Below, one piece after another: positions 28,234 to 37,230 of a stretch of DNA of 64,000 nucleotides. Every line of letters begins with the position of its first letter. Position 1 is the stretch's first letter. This DNA comes from Bradyrhizobiaceae bacterium (GTDB lineage Bacteria > Pseudomonadota > Alphaproteobacteria > Rhizobiales > Xanthobacteraceae), in NCBI GenBank assembly GCA_947481685.1, contig CANKHA010000005.1, forward strand, positions 62,001 through 126,000, read 5' to 3'. The notes below the pieces were generated by a model. It had not been told where the DNA came from. It worked only from the letters and a program-made list of their open reading frames with translations, and ran no database searches. Both the position numbers and the translations under genes were made by a program.

Positions 28234-28659
28234 ATGCGGAAGCATGCTGCGGTGGCTTTGCTGTTGCTGGCTGCGATCATCGGTTGCGGCGGTTTTCGGC
28301 CGGCGTGGGCTGGAGATCCGAAGGCACGTTTTGGCCAAGGCGTCAGTCCAGAAGGGCCAATCACTACTCTGACCGGGGTCACCGATGCGCTGAAAGGATG
28401 CTGGCGCTGGCCGCCGGCGGATCAAATCCAAACCGGCATGGAACTGACGATCGTGCTGAGCTTCAGGCGCAATGGTGAAATCTTTGGAAGCCACATCACC
28501 TACCAAAGCCCTGGGGTTTCGGAAGGCGAGCGCGCCCTGTATCACGCCGCCCTGGAGCAGATACTCTTGCTGTGCTCACCAATGCCAATTACTGAAAGTC
28601 TCGGCCATGCGATTGCGGGCAAACAGTTCGCTATTCGCTTCATAGGTACTCGAAAATAG
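28234..28659 (+). CDS. Small exported protein of unknown family
   Basis: 141 residues with a signal peptide containing IGCGG, possibly a lipobox, ending near RPAWAGD. The mature part has LKGCWRWPPADQIQTGMELT and VLSFRRNGEIFGSHITY, resembling the C-terminal domain of TonB-like energy transducers (a positively charged beta strand pair around a helix). That resemblance is weak. Located between the two cyclophilin genes, in the same direction, with 16 bases to the next start; probably one operon. Confidence 0.75.
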   Translation: MRKHAAVALLLLAAIIGCGGFRPAWAGDPKARFGQGVSPEGPITTLTGVTDALKGCWRWPPADQIQTGMELTIVLSFRRNGEIFGSHITYQSPGVSEGERALYHAALEQILLLCSPMPITESLGHAIAGKQFAIRFIGTRK

Positions 28660-28675
28660 AGGAAGGCGTAACACA

Positions 28676-29140
28676 ATGGCTAATCCGGAAGACACCATCA
28701 TTCTCGATACCACGCAGGGCAAGGTGGTGATCGAAACCCGCCCCGACCTCGCACCGGGCCATGTCGCCCGCATCAAGGAGCTGGTGCGCGAAGGCTTCTA
28801 TGACGGCATCGTGTTTCATCGCGTGATCGACGGCTTCATGGCGCAGACCGGCTGCCCTCAGGGCACCGGCACCGGCGGCTCCGGCAAGAAGCTGAAGGCG
28901 GAATTCAGCAAGGAGCCGCATGTTCGCGGCGTGGTCTCGATGGCGCGGGCGCAAGACCCGAATTCCGGCGACAGCCAGTTCTTTATCGTGTTCGACAACG
29001 CGAACTTCCTCGACGGTCAATATACCGTCTGGGGCAAGGTCACCGAAGGCATGGAGAACGTCGACAAAATCAAGAAGGGCGAACCGGTCCAGAACCCGGA
29101 CAAGATCGTCAAGGCGACCATCGCGGCTGACGCCAAGTAG
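28676..29140 (+). CDS. Cytoplasmic cyclophilin-type peptidyl-prolyl isomerase
   Basis: 154 residues without signal peptide. Core motifs are DGIVFHRVIDGFMAQTGCPQ, VRGVVSMARAQDPNSGDSQF and FLDGQYTVWGKVTEGMENVD. Compared with the exported paralogue, the substrate loops align closely, so the pair probably arose by duplication followed by loss or gain of a signal sequence. Sits between the small exported protein and queA. Confidence 0.94.
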   Translation: MANPEDTIILDTTQGKVVIETRPDLAPGHVARIKELVREGFYDGIVFHRVIDGFMAQTGCPQGTGTGGSGKKLKAEFSKEPHVRGVVSMARAQDPNSGDSQFFIVFDNANFLDGQYTVWGKVTEGMENVDKIKKGEPVQNPDKIVKATIAADAK

Positions 29141-29163
29141 CCGCTGCCGTTTTGAGATGCTAC

Positions 29164-29195
29164 GTGATGGCCGGGGTAATCCCGGCCATTTCACG
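29164..29195 (+). terminator. Hairpin between cyclophilin and queA
   Basis: TGGCCGGG / CCCGGCCA stem with outer GTGA/TCAC pairing and a short loop (GTAAT). It lies 24 bases downstream of the cyclophilin stop and 24 before queA. It lacks a long T-run, so it may only attenuate read-through into queA-tgt. Confidence 0.55.
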
Positions 29196-29218
29196 TTTGG
29201 AGCCGCTCAGTAAGACCC

Positions 29219-30304
29219 ATGCGCACCGACCTGTTCGATTTTGAACTGCCATCCGAGCGGATCGCGTTGCGGCCGATTGCGCCGCGCGACGCTGCGCGGC
29301 TGTTGGTTGTGCGGCCGGGCGGTGTGCCGAAACTGGAGGATTGCGTGGTGCGCGATCTTCCGGATCTGCTGCAGCCCGGCGATGCGCTGGTGGTCAACGA
29401 TACCAAGGTCATTCCGGCACGGCTCAAGGGCAGGCGCATCGGGCGCGGCGATACCGAGCCGAAGATCGAAGCGACCCTGCACCGGCGAATTGATGGTTCA
29501 CACTGGCTTGCTTTCGCGCGTCCGGGAAAGCGCCTCGACGTGGGTGACGTGATCCGGTTCGGCACCGAAGGCCGCGTCTGCTTTCTCGGAGAGCTTGACG
29601 CCACGGTCCAGGCGAAGGGCGAGGGTGGTGAAGTCACGCTCGCCTTTACATTAGACGGCGCGGTGCTCGATGAAGCGATCGAAGAGCGCGGGGAGATGCC
29701 GTTGCCGCCCTACATCGCGTCAAAGCGCGGTGTCGATGCGCAGGACCGCAGCGATTACCAGACGCTGTTTGCAAAGCAGGAAGGGTCGGTGGCAGCACCG
29801 ACCGCCAGCCTGCACTTCACGCCTGAACTTCTTGACCGGTTGAAAGCGCGCGGCGTGACCGTACATATCGTGACACTACACGTTGGCGCTGGCACGTTCT
29901 TGCCGGTCAAGGCGGACGATACCGCAGGCCACGTCATGCATGCGGAGTGGGGCACAGTGAGTGCCGAGACGGCGGACGCGTTGAATGCTGCGCGGCGTGC
30001 GGGTGGACGCGTCATCGCCGCCGGATCGACCTCACTGCGATTGCTGGAAAGTGCGACGGGAGAAGATAGTGTCATTCGGCCTTTTGCCGGGGAAACCGCT
30101 ATCTTCATCACGCCGGGCTATCGGTTCCGCGCCATCGATCTGATGCTGACGAATTTCCACTTGCCGTGCTCGACATTATTCATGCTGGTGTCGGCCTTTG
30201 CCGGCCTTGATGTGATGCAACGGGCTTACACGCATGCGATTGCGTCGGGCTACCGTTTCTATTCCTATGGCGATGCCTGCCTGCTGCATCGCGCCAACAT
30301 CTGA
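29219..30304 (+). CDS. queA: S-adenosylmethionine:tRNA ribosyltransferase-isomerase
   Basis: Transfers and rearranges the ribose of SAM onto preQ1-modified tRNA to give epoxyqueuosine. 361 residues. Signatures are [71 protein letters not shown] and [20 protein letters not shown]. All are characteristic of QueA. It is 5 bases from tgt, so these two queuosine steps are cotranscribed. Confidence 0.97.
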   Translation: MRTDLFDFELPSERIALRPIAPRDAARLLVVRPGGVPKLEDCVVRDLPDLLQPGDALVVNDTKVIPARLKGRRIGRGDTEPKIEATLHRRIDGSHWLAFARPGKRLDVGDVIRFGTEGRVCFLGELDATVQAKGEGGEVTLAFTLDGAVLDEAIEERGEMPLPPYIASKRGVDAQDRSDYQTLFAKQEGSVAAPTASLHFTPELLDRLKARGVTVHIVTLHVGAGTFLPVKADDTAGHVMHAEWGTVSAETADALNAARRAGGRVIAAGSTSLRLLESATGEDSVIRPFAGETAIFITPGYRFRAIDLMLTNFHLPCSTLFMLVSAFAGLDVMQRAYTHAIASGYRFYSYGDACLLHRANI

Positions 30305-30309
30305 GTGCC

Positions 30310-31443
30310 ATGGCCGAATCTTTCTCCTTCCATCTGACGAAGACCGACGGCGCGGCACGGCTGGGTGAATTCGTCACCCCGCACGGCCGTGTATCGACAC
30401 CCGCATTCATGCCGGTCGGGACGCAGGCGACGGTGAAGGGCATGACGCCGGAGATGGTACGCGCCACAGGTGCTGAGATTCTGCTCGGCAACACCTATCA
30501 TCTGATGCTGCGTCCGGGTCCTGAGCGCGTGGCGGGGCTGGGCGGCCTCCATAAGTTTATGAACTGGTCGCTGCCGATCCTGACCGACTCCGGTGGCTTC
30601 CAGGTGATGTCGCTGTCCGGCCTTCGCAAGCTTGAAGAGAAAGGCGTCACCTTTCGCTCGCATCTCGATGGCACGACGTATGAATTGACGCCGGAGCGCT
30701 CGATCGAAATCCAGCTGCTGCTGGGCTCGGATATCGTGATGCAGCTCGACGAGTGTTTGAAGTTGCCCGCGACCTCAGCAGAGATGGAGCGGGCAATGCA
30801 ATTATCGTTGCGCTGGGCCGAGCGCAGCAAGCGCGCGTTCGAGCAGGCGCCGACCGGCCATGCATTGTTCGGCATCGTGCAGGGTGGCGACAATCATGCG
30901 CTACGCCAGCAAAGCGCCAAAGGCCTCATCGGGATCGGCTTCGATGGCTATGCCGTCGGCGGTCTTGCGGTCGGCGAACCGCAGGATGTGATGCTCAAAA
31001 CGGTTGAGGAGATCACGCCCACGCTGCCTGCCGACCGGCCGCGCTATCTGATGGGCGTGGGTACGCCCGAGGATATTCTGGAAGCAGTCGCGCGCGGGAT
31101 CGACATGTTCGATTGCGTCATGCCGACGCGCAACGGCCGCCACGGCCACGCCTTCAGTCGGTTCGGCACGATCAATCTGAAGAACGCCCGCCATGCCGAA
31201 GACACGCGTCCGCTCTTCGAAGAAAGCAGTTGTCCTGCTGCGCGGGATTATTCACGCGCCTATCTGCATCATTTGGTGAAGGCCAACGAGATGCTGGGTG
31301 CGATCCTGCTCACTAGCGTCAACCTGCATTACTACCAGGATCTGACGCGCGGGATGCGCGAAGCCATCGGGCAGGGCCGGTTCGAGGCGTTTCGGGCGGC
31401 TACCAAAGAAGGCTGGGCACGCGGCGACATTCCCGAGCGGTGA
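30310..31443 (+). CDS. tgt: tRNA-guanine transglycosylase with degenerate zinc site
   Basis: Exchanges guanine 34 for preQ1 in tRNAs for Asp, Asn, His and Tyr. 377 residues with active-site segments [12 protein letters not shown] (catalytic Asp region) and [14 protein letters not shown] (nucleophile Asp). The zinc motif normally reads CxCxxC followed 26 residues later by His. Here it reads SSCPAA (Ser306, Cys308, Ala311), and the His position is Val337, leaving one of four ligands. The rest of the zinc lobe ([17 protein letters not shown]) is intact, so this looks like a lineage-specific zinc-free form and not decay. Directly downstream of queA. Confidence 0.96.
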   Translation: MAESFSFHLTKTDGAARLGEFVTPHGRVSTPAFMPVGTQATVKGMTPEMVRATGAEILLGNTYHLMLRPGPERVAGLGGLHKFMNWSLPILTDSGGFQVMSLSGLRKLEEKGVTFRSHLDGTTYELTPERSIEIQLLLGSDIVMQLDECLKLPATSAEMERAMQLSLRWAERSKRAFEQAPTGHALFGIVQGGDNHALRQQSAKGLIGIGFDGYAVGGLAVGEPQDVMLKTVEEITPTLPADRPRYLMGVGTPEDILEAVARGIDMFDCVMPTRNGRHGHAFSRFGTINLKNARHAEDTRPLFEESSCPAARDYSRAYLHHLVKANEMLGAILLTSVNLHYYQDLTRGMREAIGQGRFEAFRAATKEGWARGDIPER

Positions 31444-31449
31444 GAAGCA

Positions 31450-31477
31450 AAAGGGCCAGCCGGTGGGCTGGCCCTTT
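31450..31477. terminator. Bidirectional terminator after tgt
   Basis: AAAGGGCCAGCC / GGCTGGCCCTTT, 12 perfect pairs around a GGTG loop with T-rich flanks, between convergent tgt and the LVIVD-repeat gene. Confidence 0.9.
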
Positions 31478-31481
31478 GTTC

Positions 31482-32834
31482 TTACGAATGCTTGCCGTCG
31501 GGATGCTTTGGATCGCGCAGGATCCAGATGCCCCACTTGTCGTCGTCGGCATAAATGTAGCCGCGCGTATCCTGCGTCACATCTTCCATCCAGTTGGTCG
31601 GCGCGGAGTGCGGGCCGCCATGGGCGGCTTCGGAGTCGTCGCGTTCCGGCGGCAGGAAGTAACCGACGTCGGTTGGCGTGTAGGGATCGCTGATGTCCCA
31701 GACGCGCAGGCCGGCGTTGAACCATGTGATGTACATGATGTCGGTCGTGGGATGCACGGCGGAGTTATGCTGCTCCATCACCGTGTTGTGTGGGCCGAAG
31801 CGGCCTTCCTTGTAGCAGAAGCTCTTGTAGGGAGCGTCGGCCGGCGGCTTCGGTGACGGAAACACCGACATCAGGCGTGGCTTCTTCGGATCCTTGTTGT
31901 CGATCAGCGCGGCCCAGTTCATCGGATCCTTGTCGCAGCCCCACTGCTTGGCTTCGGAGCTGGCGAAGATGATCTTCCTGTCCCAGAACGGAAGCGCGGT
32001 GTGCACCGACTGATTGCCGCCATACATAAACGGCGGCGTCATCGTCAGGCGGCCGATCAGCTTCGGATTGGTCGGATCGCTGATATCGAGATTGACGACG
32101 TCCGGCGTGAAGCCCGTCACCGCCATCTTTCCGTCGGGGCTGACATTCACCGGGCCGTGGAATCCGGGATCGAGCTCCGGCTTCGGCTCGCCTTTCTTCT
32201 GACCGGGCTGCGCCCAGACCGCAACCTGCTTCGGCTCCGCAGGATTGCTGATGTCGAGAATGACGATCTCGTGGCCGCGGCTCTGGTAACCCTCTGCGAA
32301 GGCGGAGATGTAGGCATACTTCCCGCCGGGATAGCTGTTGCGGTGCGATCCGCCTTCCACTCCCTTCCACTGGCTGAGCTGTTTCGGATTTTCCGGATCG
32401 CTGATGTCCCAGATCAGCAGAGTGGGATCGTTGCTTTTCGACTCCTTGTCGACGGCGGTGATCATGATGTCGTCATGGATGGTGACCTGCGCGGTCAGAA
32501 CGTTTTTGGATTCCGACTTGTACGGAATGAATTTCACGTAACGTGGATTTGCCGGGTCGGTGACGTCGATAATGCTCCAGCCCTGGTCGAAGGAATGACC
32601 GGCGTAGAGATACCATTTGTCGTTCTTGGTGTGCTTAAGCGCGAGCTTGAATGCTCCCGGCCGTCCATTGAGGCCGGTGAAGCCGACGACCTCGAGGTTA
32701 GAGGACTTGCCGCCGGCCGGGATCTCGTCCGCGCGGGCGGGCAAGGACAACAACATGGCTGCGCTGGCAACGCCGGCAGCTAGGATGAGCTTTCGCGACG
32801 TACGTATCGATTGAGACAGAACGTGTGGTGTCAT
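31482..32834 (-). CDS. Exported LVIVD-repeat beta-propeller protein
   Basis: 450 residues with a signal peptide (LILAAGVASAAMLLSLPARA). The mature region carries repeats built on D-(V/I)-T/S-(D/N)-P-x-(N/E)-P, for example IIDVTDPANPRYVKFI, IWDISDPENPKQLSQW, ILDISNPAEPKQVAVW, NLDISDPTNPKLIGRL and VWDISDPYTPTDVGYF. That is the LVIVD repeat pattern of predicted propellers on bacterial surfaces. Function unknown; several acidic and His-rich loops (HGGPHSAPTN) could bind metal. Its own promoter region lies in the 216 bases upstream, which also contain an imperfect hairpin at 32941-32973. Confidence 0.85.
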   Translation of the reverse strand: MTPHVLSQSIRTSRKLILAAGVASAAMLLSLPARADEIPAGGKSSNLEVVGFTGLNGRPGAFKLALKHTKNDKWYLYAGHSFDQGWSIIDVTDPANPRYVKFIPYKSESKNVLTAQVTIHDDIMITAVDKESKSNDPTLLIWDISDPENPKQLSQWKGVEGGSHRNSYPGGKYAYISAFAEGYQSRGHEIVILDISNPAEPKQVAVWAQPGQKKGEPKPELDPGFHGPVNVSPDGKMAVTGFTPDVVNLDISDPTNPKLIGRLTMTPPFMYGGNQSVHTALPFWDRKIIFASSEAKQWGCDKDPMNWAALIDNKDPKKPRLMSVFPSPKPPADAPYKSFCYKEGRFGPHNTVMEQHNSAVHPTTDIMYITWFNAGLRVWDISDPYTPTDVGYFLPPERDDSEAAHGGPHSAPTNWMEDVTQDTRGYIYADDDKWGIWILRDPKHPDGKHS

Positions 32835-33000
32835 GCGGTACCTCCCTGCTGGCTTTTTGTTGCCTGCAAGATGTCACCGAACACCCCTGCGTCGCAAGGT
32901 CGCACCCGTGATAGGGGCATGAAAATATTGAAAAACAGAAGGGCTGACCACCGTTTTTGCCTGTGATCAGCCCCTTCCGCCAACGGGCGGTGAGCCCAAA

Positions 33001-33025
33001 AAACCTGCCGCCTGGCGGCAGGTTT
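33001..33025 (-). terminator. Terminator after TctC-type gene
   Basis: On the minus strand AAACCTGCCG pairs with CGGCAGGTTT around a 5-base loop and is followed by a T-run. It lies 26 bases after the stop at 33051. Confidence 0.85.
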
Positions 33026-33050
33026 GATTTTCAGTGTCTTACACAGCCGG

Positions 33051-34323
33051 CTATTTGCATTCTATCTGCGTCGCTTCCTGGCCATCGCCCGGTGCTGTCA
33101 CCGCGCAGACCTGCCCGACCTTGAACTCTTTGCGGTCGCCCTTTTTGCCGGCGATCTGGAGCTTCGTGCGGGATCCGGAAATGCTGGTTTTGTAGTTTTT
33201 CCCGTCTTTGAGCTTGATGGTTATTTGCCCCCCGCCGTTCTCGATCTCCGAGATCGTGCCTTCTTTCGCGGGCACGGCCTCGATCTTGGCGGTGATGGTC
33301 GGGCCCTTATACTTGAGCGAGTCCGCCAGCCTCTCGACCAGGCTTTTTGGCGTCTTGGCAAGACGTTCGAGCAGCGACTGCATCTCGTCGCCATTCACGA
33401 TATCAAGTTCACGCTTTTCCTTTTCCGCATCGGCCAGAAAATCCTTGTCTTTCACCATTTGATTGAAGGCAGCACGAAGCGCCTTCACCCGCTCGGCAGG
33501 CACGCCGGGCGGCAGCATGAAAGGACGGCCGATCGCAAGCCGCGCGTCATTGAGCTCAAGCAAGGCCTTGTCGTCGGGGGTGGTCGCAAGGTCGAGAGCA
33601 AGCGGCACGTTCGGAAGCTGGGGAAGCTTTTTCGTCGATTCCTGCACCAGGATATTGACCAAGTTGTCCTTGAACCAGTGCGCGTTACGGGTCGTAAGGG
33701 ACGAATACGAGGAGCAGATTCCCTGAACTTCGCCGCGCTCGACCGCAAGCGTTACCGCGGTCGATGATGGATAGCCGGAGATGATTTTGAACTTCGCTCC
33801 GAGCACGTTGTTCAGGATCGCGGGGACCGTTTCGGTGTCGTTCGGCCCGCTGCCGCCTACAATGAGCTCTTTTTTCTGAACATCCGCGAAGGTCTTGATA
33901 TCGGTGCTCTTCTTCCAGGAGACGCAAACCGTCACTTCACTTGCCAGACTGCCCAACCAGTTGAATTTCGCGGTTTCGAATTGCGGTCCCGGCTCGCCCA
34001 TAATCTGCACGAAGGGAACCAAGCGCTGGACCTGCGCCATGACAGTGCCGTCCTTCGGCGCGACATTATAAAGATAGTTCGCCGCGACGATGCCGCCCGC
34101 CCCGGGCATGTTCTGCACCAGGATGGTGGGATTGCCTGGGATGAATTTACCCAGATGCCGGGCAAGAAGGCGGGCGTATCCATCGTACCCCCCACCGGGT
34201 TCCGAACCCACCAGCAGGCGAACGGTATCGTTCTCATTATAAAAGTTAGCGACCGAATCTTGAGCGGAAGCGGATGAAGCGGCAAGCACGCCCGCAAAGC
34301 GCGAGGAGGAGGCTGGGTTTCAT
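33051..34323 (-). pseudogene. TctC-type solute-binding protein, signal peptide frameshifted
   Basis: The long frame (33051-34289, GTG start) encodes a tripartite tricarboxylate transporter binding protein: LVGSEPGGGYDGYARLLARH, ILVQNMPGAGGIVAANYLYN and VGGSGPNDTETVPAILNNVL. From GTG, only a stub of signal sequence remains (LAASSASAQ). A well-placed AAAGG site and ATG at 34323 start MKPSLLLAL in another frame. Removing one base from the A-run at 34296-34298 would join them into a perfect signal peptide ending SASAQ. So it is either a +1 frameshift mutation or a sequencing error. The C-terminal 90 residues beyond the usual TctC end form an extra beta-rich domain with two cysteines. Downstream of a flavin monooxygenase gene. 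Confidence 0.75.
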
Positions 34324-34487
34324 GGTCTGACCTTTGCTTTCGCAACCTGAAATTGTCCCCCGGTCAGACTCCCAAATTCTCCCCGTCGTCACAACGCGAC
34401 GGGATGTCGCCGCGCAAATGGTCGCAGCCCCGTTGGCAGCGCTTTGAAGCTGGATGAGGTGCGGCAGCTCAAGGCGCCCAACGCGGT

Positions 34488-35687
34488 CTAGCCGCCGCCG
34501 TAGAGCCACGCGATGCCGTCGTAGGCCTGCGTCGGCGTGCGCCCGCCCAGCATGGTGTTGCGCAGTTCGGCGGTGACACCGCGGGCGTGATAAAACTGAC
34601 CATAGACACCGGCCATGATCTGCACCCGGCCGGTGCGGAGATAACGCGCCGCCTGATAGGCCTGGAACGCGGACGCGATATCGTCGGGCTGCTCCGCAAC
34701 TTTCTCCGCCAGCACCACGGCGTCCTCGGTGGCCTGGCAGGCCCCCTGGGCAAGATATTGCAGCATCGGATGCGCCGCATCGCCCAACAGCGTAGCGCAG
34801 CCCTGCGACCAGTTCTTTACCGGCTCGCGATCGCACAACACCCACATGCGCCAGGTCTCGATGCGCTCCAGCAGTCGCAGCACTTCCGGCCGCTGTCCGC
34901 TGAAATGCTTCCATAGCTCGCTGGGGTCAGCCTCGGCGTTCCAGCCTTCCTCGTAGCGATCGGAATGAAAAACCGCGACCAGATTATAGAGCTCGCCGCG
35001 CCGCAAGGGATAATGCACGAAATGGGTGCGGGGCCCGGCCCAGAGCACGATATCGGGCCGCCATAGATCTTCCGGCACGTCGGAGCGCTTCAGCACCGCG
35101 CGATAGGCAATGTGGCCGGAGACGCGCGGCACGCCGTCGCCGATGATTTTCTCACGCATCTTCGACCACATGCCGTCGCAGGCGATCAGCGCGCGGCCTT
35201 TGATCCGGTCGCCGCTGTGGAGCAGGGCAGTGATGCCGGTGCCATCCTCCTCGAAATCCTCAACGCGCTGATTGTTTTCAAGCGCAATGAGATTGCTACC
35301 CTGGCAGGCCTTCAGGAAGACAGCGTGGATGTCGGCCCGGTGGCTGACGGCATACGGTTGCTTGAAGCGGGCGACGATTTCCTTTTCCAGTGGCAGGTTG
35401 GTGACAAGATCGCCGGAGAGCGCACAGCGCATTTCCATCGCCGGTGGCTGCCACGCATCGGCCAGCAAAGCGTCTCGCAGGCCAAGGTGCTCCGCGGCGG
35501 CAAAGATATTGGGAGCAAGCTGGATGCCGGCGCCGATCTCGCGAAACTCGGAGGACTGTTCCAGGACGCGGACCGGAAAGCCCTTGAGCGACAGCGCATA
35601 GGCCGCCGCGAGGCCGCCGATGCCACCGCCCGCGATCAGGATTGGAAGATTGTCGCCGCCCGCTTGTCCCACCCGGACTACTCCCAT
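34488..35687 (-). CDS. FAD-dependent aromatic monooxygenase (3-hydroxybenzoate 6-hydroxylase/salicylate hydroxylase type)
   Basis: 399 residues of the group A flavoprotein hydroxylase fold. The dinucleotide motif ILIAGGGIGGLAAAYALSLK is at residues about 16-35, followed by the DG motif ALIACDGMWSKMREK and the second FAD motif CATLLGDAAHPMLQYLAQGA. Inserts NAD(P)H-dependent hydroxyl groups into small aromatic acids. The sequence style fits 3-hydroxybenzoate 6-hydroxylases, which make gentisate, but salicylate or other substrates cannot be excluded. A TctC-type binding protein follows on the same strand after 164 bases and may have supplied the aromatic or carboxylate substrate. Confidence 0.88.
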   Translation of the reverse strand: MGVVRVGQAGGDNLPILIAGGGIGGLAAAYALSLKGFPVRVLEQSSEFREIGAGIQLAPNIFAAAEHLGLRDALLADAWQPPAMEMRCALSGDLVTNLPLEKEIVARFKQPYAVSHRADIHAVFLKACQGSNLIALENNQRVEDFEEDGTGITALLHSGDRIKGRALIACDGMWSKMREKIIGDGVPRVSGHIAYRAVLKRSDVPEDLWRPDIVLWAGPRTHFVHYPLRRGELYNLVAVFHSDRYEEGWNAEADPSELWKHFSGQRPEVLRLLERIETWRMWVLCDREPVKNWSQGCATLLGDAAHPMLQYLAQGACQATEDAVVLAEKVAEQPDDIASAFQAYQAARYLRTGRVQIMAGVYGQFYHARGVTAELRNTMLGGRTPTQAYDGIAWLYGGG

Positions 35688-35796
35688 GCTTGTCCCGGCG
35701 TTTTAGCGCGGCCGAAAATTCAATGCCATGCAGGAAAAGCAACGGCGGCCGTTTTGAAGCGGCCGCCGGGCTTACGCACTCTATGGACAGCGAGGT

Positions 35797-36015
35797 TTAC
35801 GCAGGCAAGGAGGGTGTTGTGACGTCCGCGATTTCAACGCTGGTTTGGAATTCCTCACCGCAGGATTCGCAGGCCCAGGAATGGCGAATATGACCGTCGG
35901 GCAAAAATTCCGATGCTTCCGCGGCCATCACATGATTGCCGCAGCGTGGGCAGCTTGGCGCGCTCAAATAGGTCCGGAATTCGAACGCGAGGGGTGCTTG
36001 GCTTTGAAGGCTCAT
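35797..36015 (-). CDS. Small two-CxxC zinc-ribbon protein
   Basis: 72 residues with CPRC (about 22-25) and CESC (about 49-52), forming a probable zinc ribbon around GNHVMAAEASEFLPDGHIRHSWA. Start ATG at 36015 with clear coding codon use. No known partner. Possibly a nucleic-acid or protein-binding adaptor. It is separated by 109 bases from the flavin monooxygenase and divergent from a second unrelated zinc-ribbon gene. The 269-base gap to that gene shows no convincing coding frame. Confidence 0.7.
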   Translation of the reverse strand: MSLQSQAPLAFEFRTYLSAPSCPRCGNHVMAAEASEFLPDGHIRHSWACESCGEEFQTSVEIADVTTPSLPA

Positions 36016-36284
36016 GGCGACGCTCCCGGTTTCTTGGGGGACGCTAGGAGGCCACTATGGCAGGCTCGCGACGACGATGTGAAACTCTTGAGGTGAAGTC
36101 CTTAAGGCCGGGCTGTGTGGATAAGTCCGATTTAGTTTAATCCGGCCAAAGGATTGCACCTGGATCGGGCAAATCACCATCCCAATACCTCTCGCGAACG
36201 TGATATCGAGTATTCGGCAGTTGCCGCGCCGCGCCATCGGCGTGATAGAGAGATTTTCAAACGGGACAGAGGAAAACTGCACGC

Positions 36285-36497
36285 ATGTCAAAAGAAGCTG
36301 CTCGGGGCGAACTGGAGCGTCTGGTTCGCGAGGCGATGGAAAAGAAGAACATCGCCGTCAAAAAAGTCGATGCGCGGCTGGAAGCCAAGTGCGGGAAATG
36401 CGGCATCGCGAACAAGGTGAAGGTGTCACCGGGCGAAGAGGGCCGGGGGATCAAGTTCACATGCAAGGAATGCGGGCATCAGCAAAGCGCGTTTTGA
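36285..36497 (+). CDS. Small zinc-ribbon protein
   Basis: 70 residues. A charged helix (GELERLVREAMEKKNIAVKK) precedes a ribbon with CGKC (about 36-39) and CKEC (about 60-63). The ribosome site AGAGGAAAA is well placed. Similar in size but not in sequence to the zinc-ribbon protein encoded divergently at 35797-36015. Followed after 10 bases by a putative lipoprotein gene, likely cotranscribed. Function unknown. Confidence 0.7.
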   Translation: MSKEAARGELERLVREAMEKKNIAVKKVDARLEAKCGKCGIANKVKVSPGEEGRGIKFTCKECGHQQSAF

Positions 36498-36507
36498 CGC
36501 GGAGTGT

Positions 36508-37221
36508 GTGATGCCGGGATTCTTTAAGCTTCGTCGAAGAACTTTGATGCCAGTAGCGCTGGCGCTCGTTGGGTGTGCATCAACCGCGCCATCTAGCGCA
36601 CAAACCACTTCAGTTCCCTATGACAAGACTTGGAATATTGCCAAGTTCTGGTCCGGCGAATATCCGACGGGCTTTTCAGTCACGCGGCGAGGCACGATCG
36701 TTCTTGCGCGCTCCGGCATGGACAAGAGTTTGCCGCGAACCATTAAATGCGAATTGCCTTACCTAGCAGTAATTCACCCGTGGAATCAGAGTCGCGTCAA
36801 AAAGAGCAACATCGAATTTTTGTCGGCTACAAAAATTGAACGGCTGACTGCAAAGCAAGACTTCGACTTTCATGACATCGCGATCAAGAAAGGGGACATT
36901 TTGGAGTATGTTCAGCCTTTCTCCGAGGGCATGTTCCAAGTCCGCGTGGCGGGGAAATTATATGACGCGGATGAGACGTTGTTTGAGCAGTTGGAAGATG
37001 TCGAAAAGGGGCAACTCATCCAAGACGAATGGGTGGCATTGAACTGCCAGCGTGGCGGCCGGGCTTATATCTACCTGGCGGATATTGATGTGCGACCATA
37101 CGAGAATGTCAAAAGCACTGTGCCCGGTATCTCTGACATGGGCCCGGAGGCGATGGGCTACGGGAAAACCCGGGATATCACGGAAAAAGAAGCCCGGGAA
37201 CTCGAGAAAAAGGCCAAATGA
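36508..37221 (+). CDS. Putative lipoprotein of unknown function
   Basis: 237 residues. The N-terminus has a lipobox (LALVGC, Cys at about residue 23) after a basic region, so it is probably lipid-anchored in the periplasm. The body is mixed alpha/beta with FWSGEYPTGFSVTRRGTIVLAR and ITEKEARELEKKAK at the C-terminus. Family not recognised. The GC content is visibly lower than in the surrounding genes. Converges with the adenylate cyclase gene, 9 bases between stops. Confidence 0.7.
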   Translation: MMPGFFKLRRRTLMPVALALVGCASTAPSSAQTTSVPYDKTWNIAKFWSGEYPTGFSVTRRGTIVLARSGMDKSLPRTIKCELPYLAVIHPWNQSRVKKSNIEFLSATKIERLTAKQDFDFHDIAIKKGDILEYVQPFSEGMFQVRVAGKLYDADETLFEQLEDVEKGQLIQDEWVALNCQRGGRAYIYLADIDVRPYENVKSTVPGISDMGPEAMGYGKTRDITEKEARELEKKAK

Positions 37222-37230
37222 CTGGCCGTT

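Noticed and set aside
36055-36291. 78-codon minus-strand ORF in the gap between the zinc-ribbon genes
   Set aside because: No ribosome site and unconvincing codon use; it would occlude the probable promoter region.
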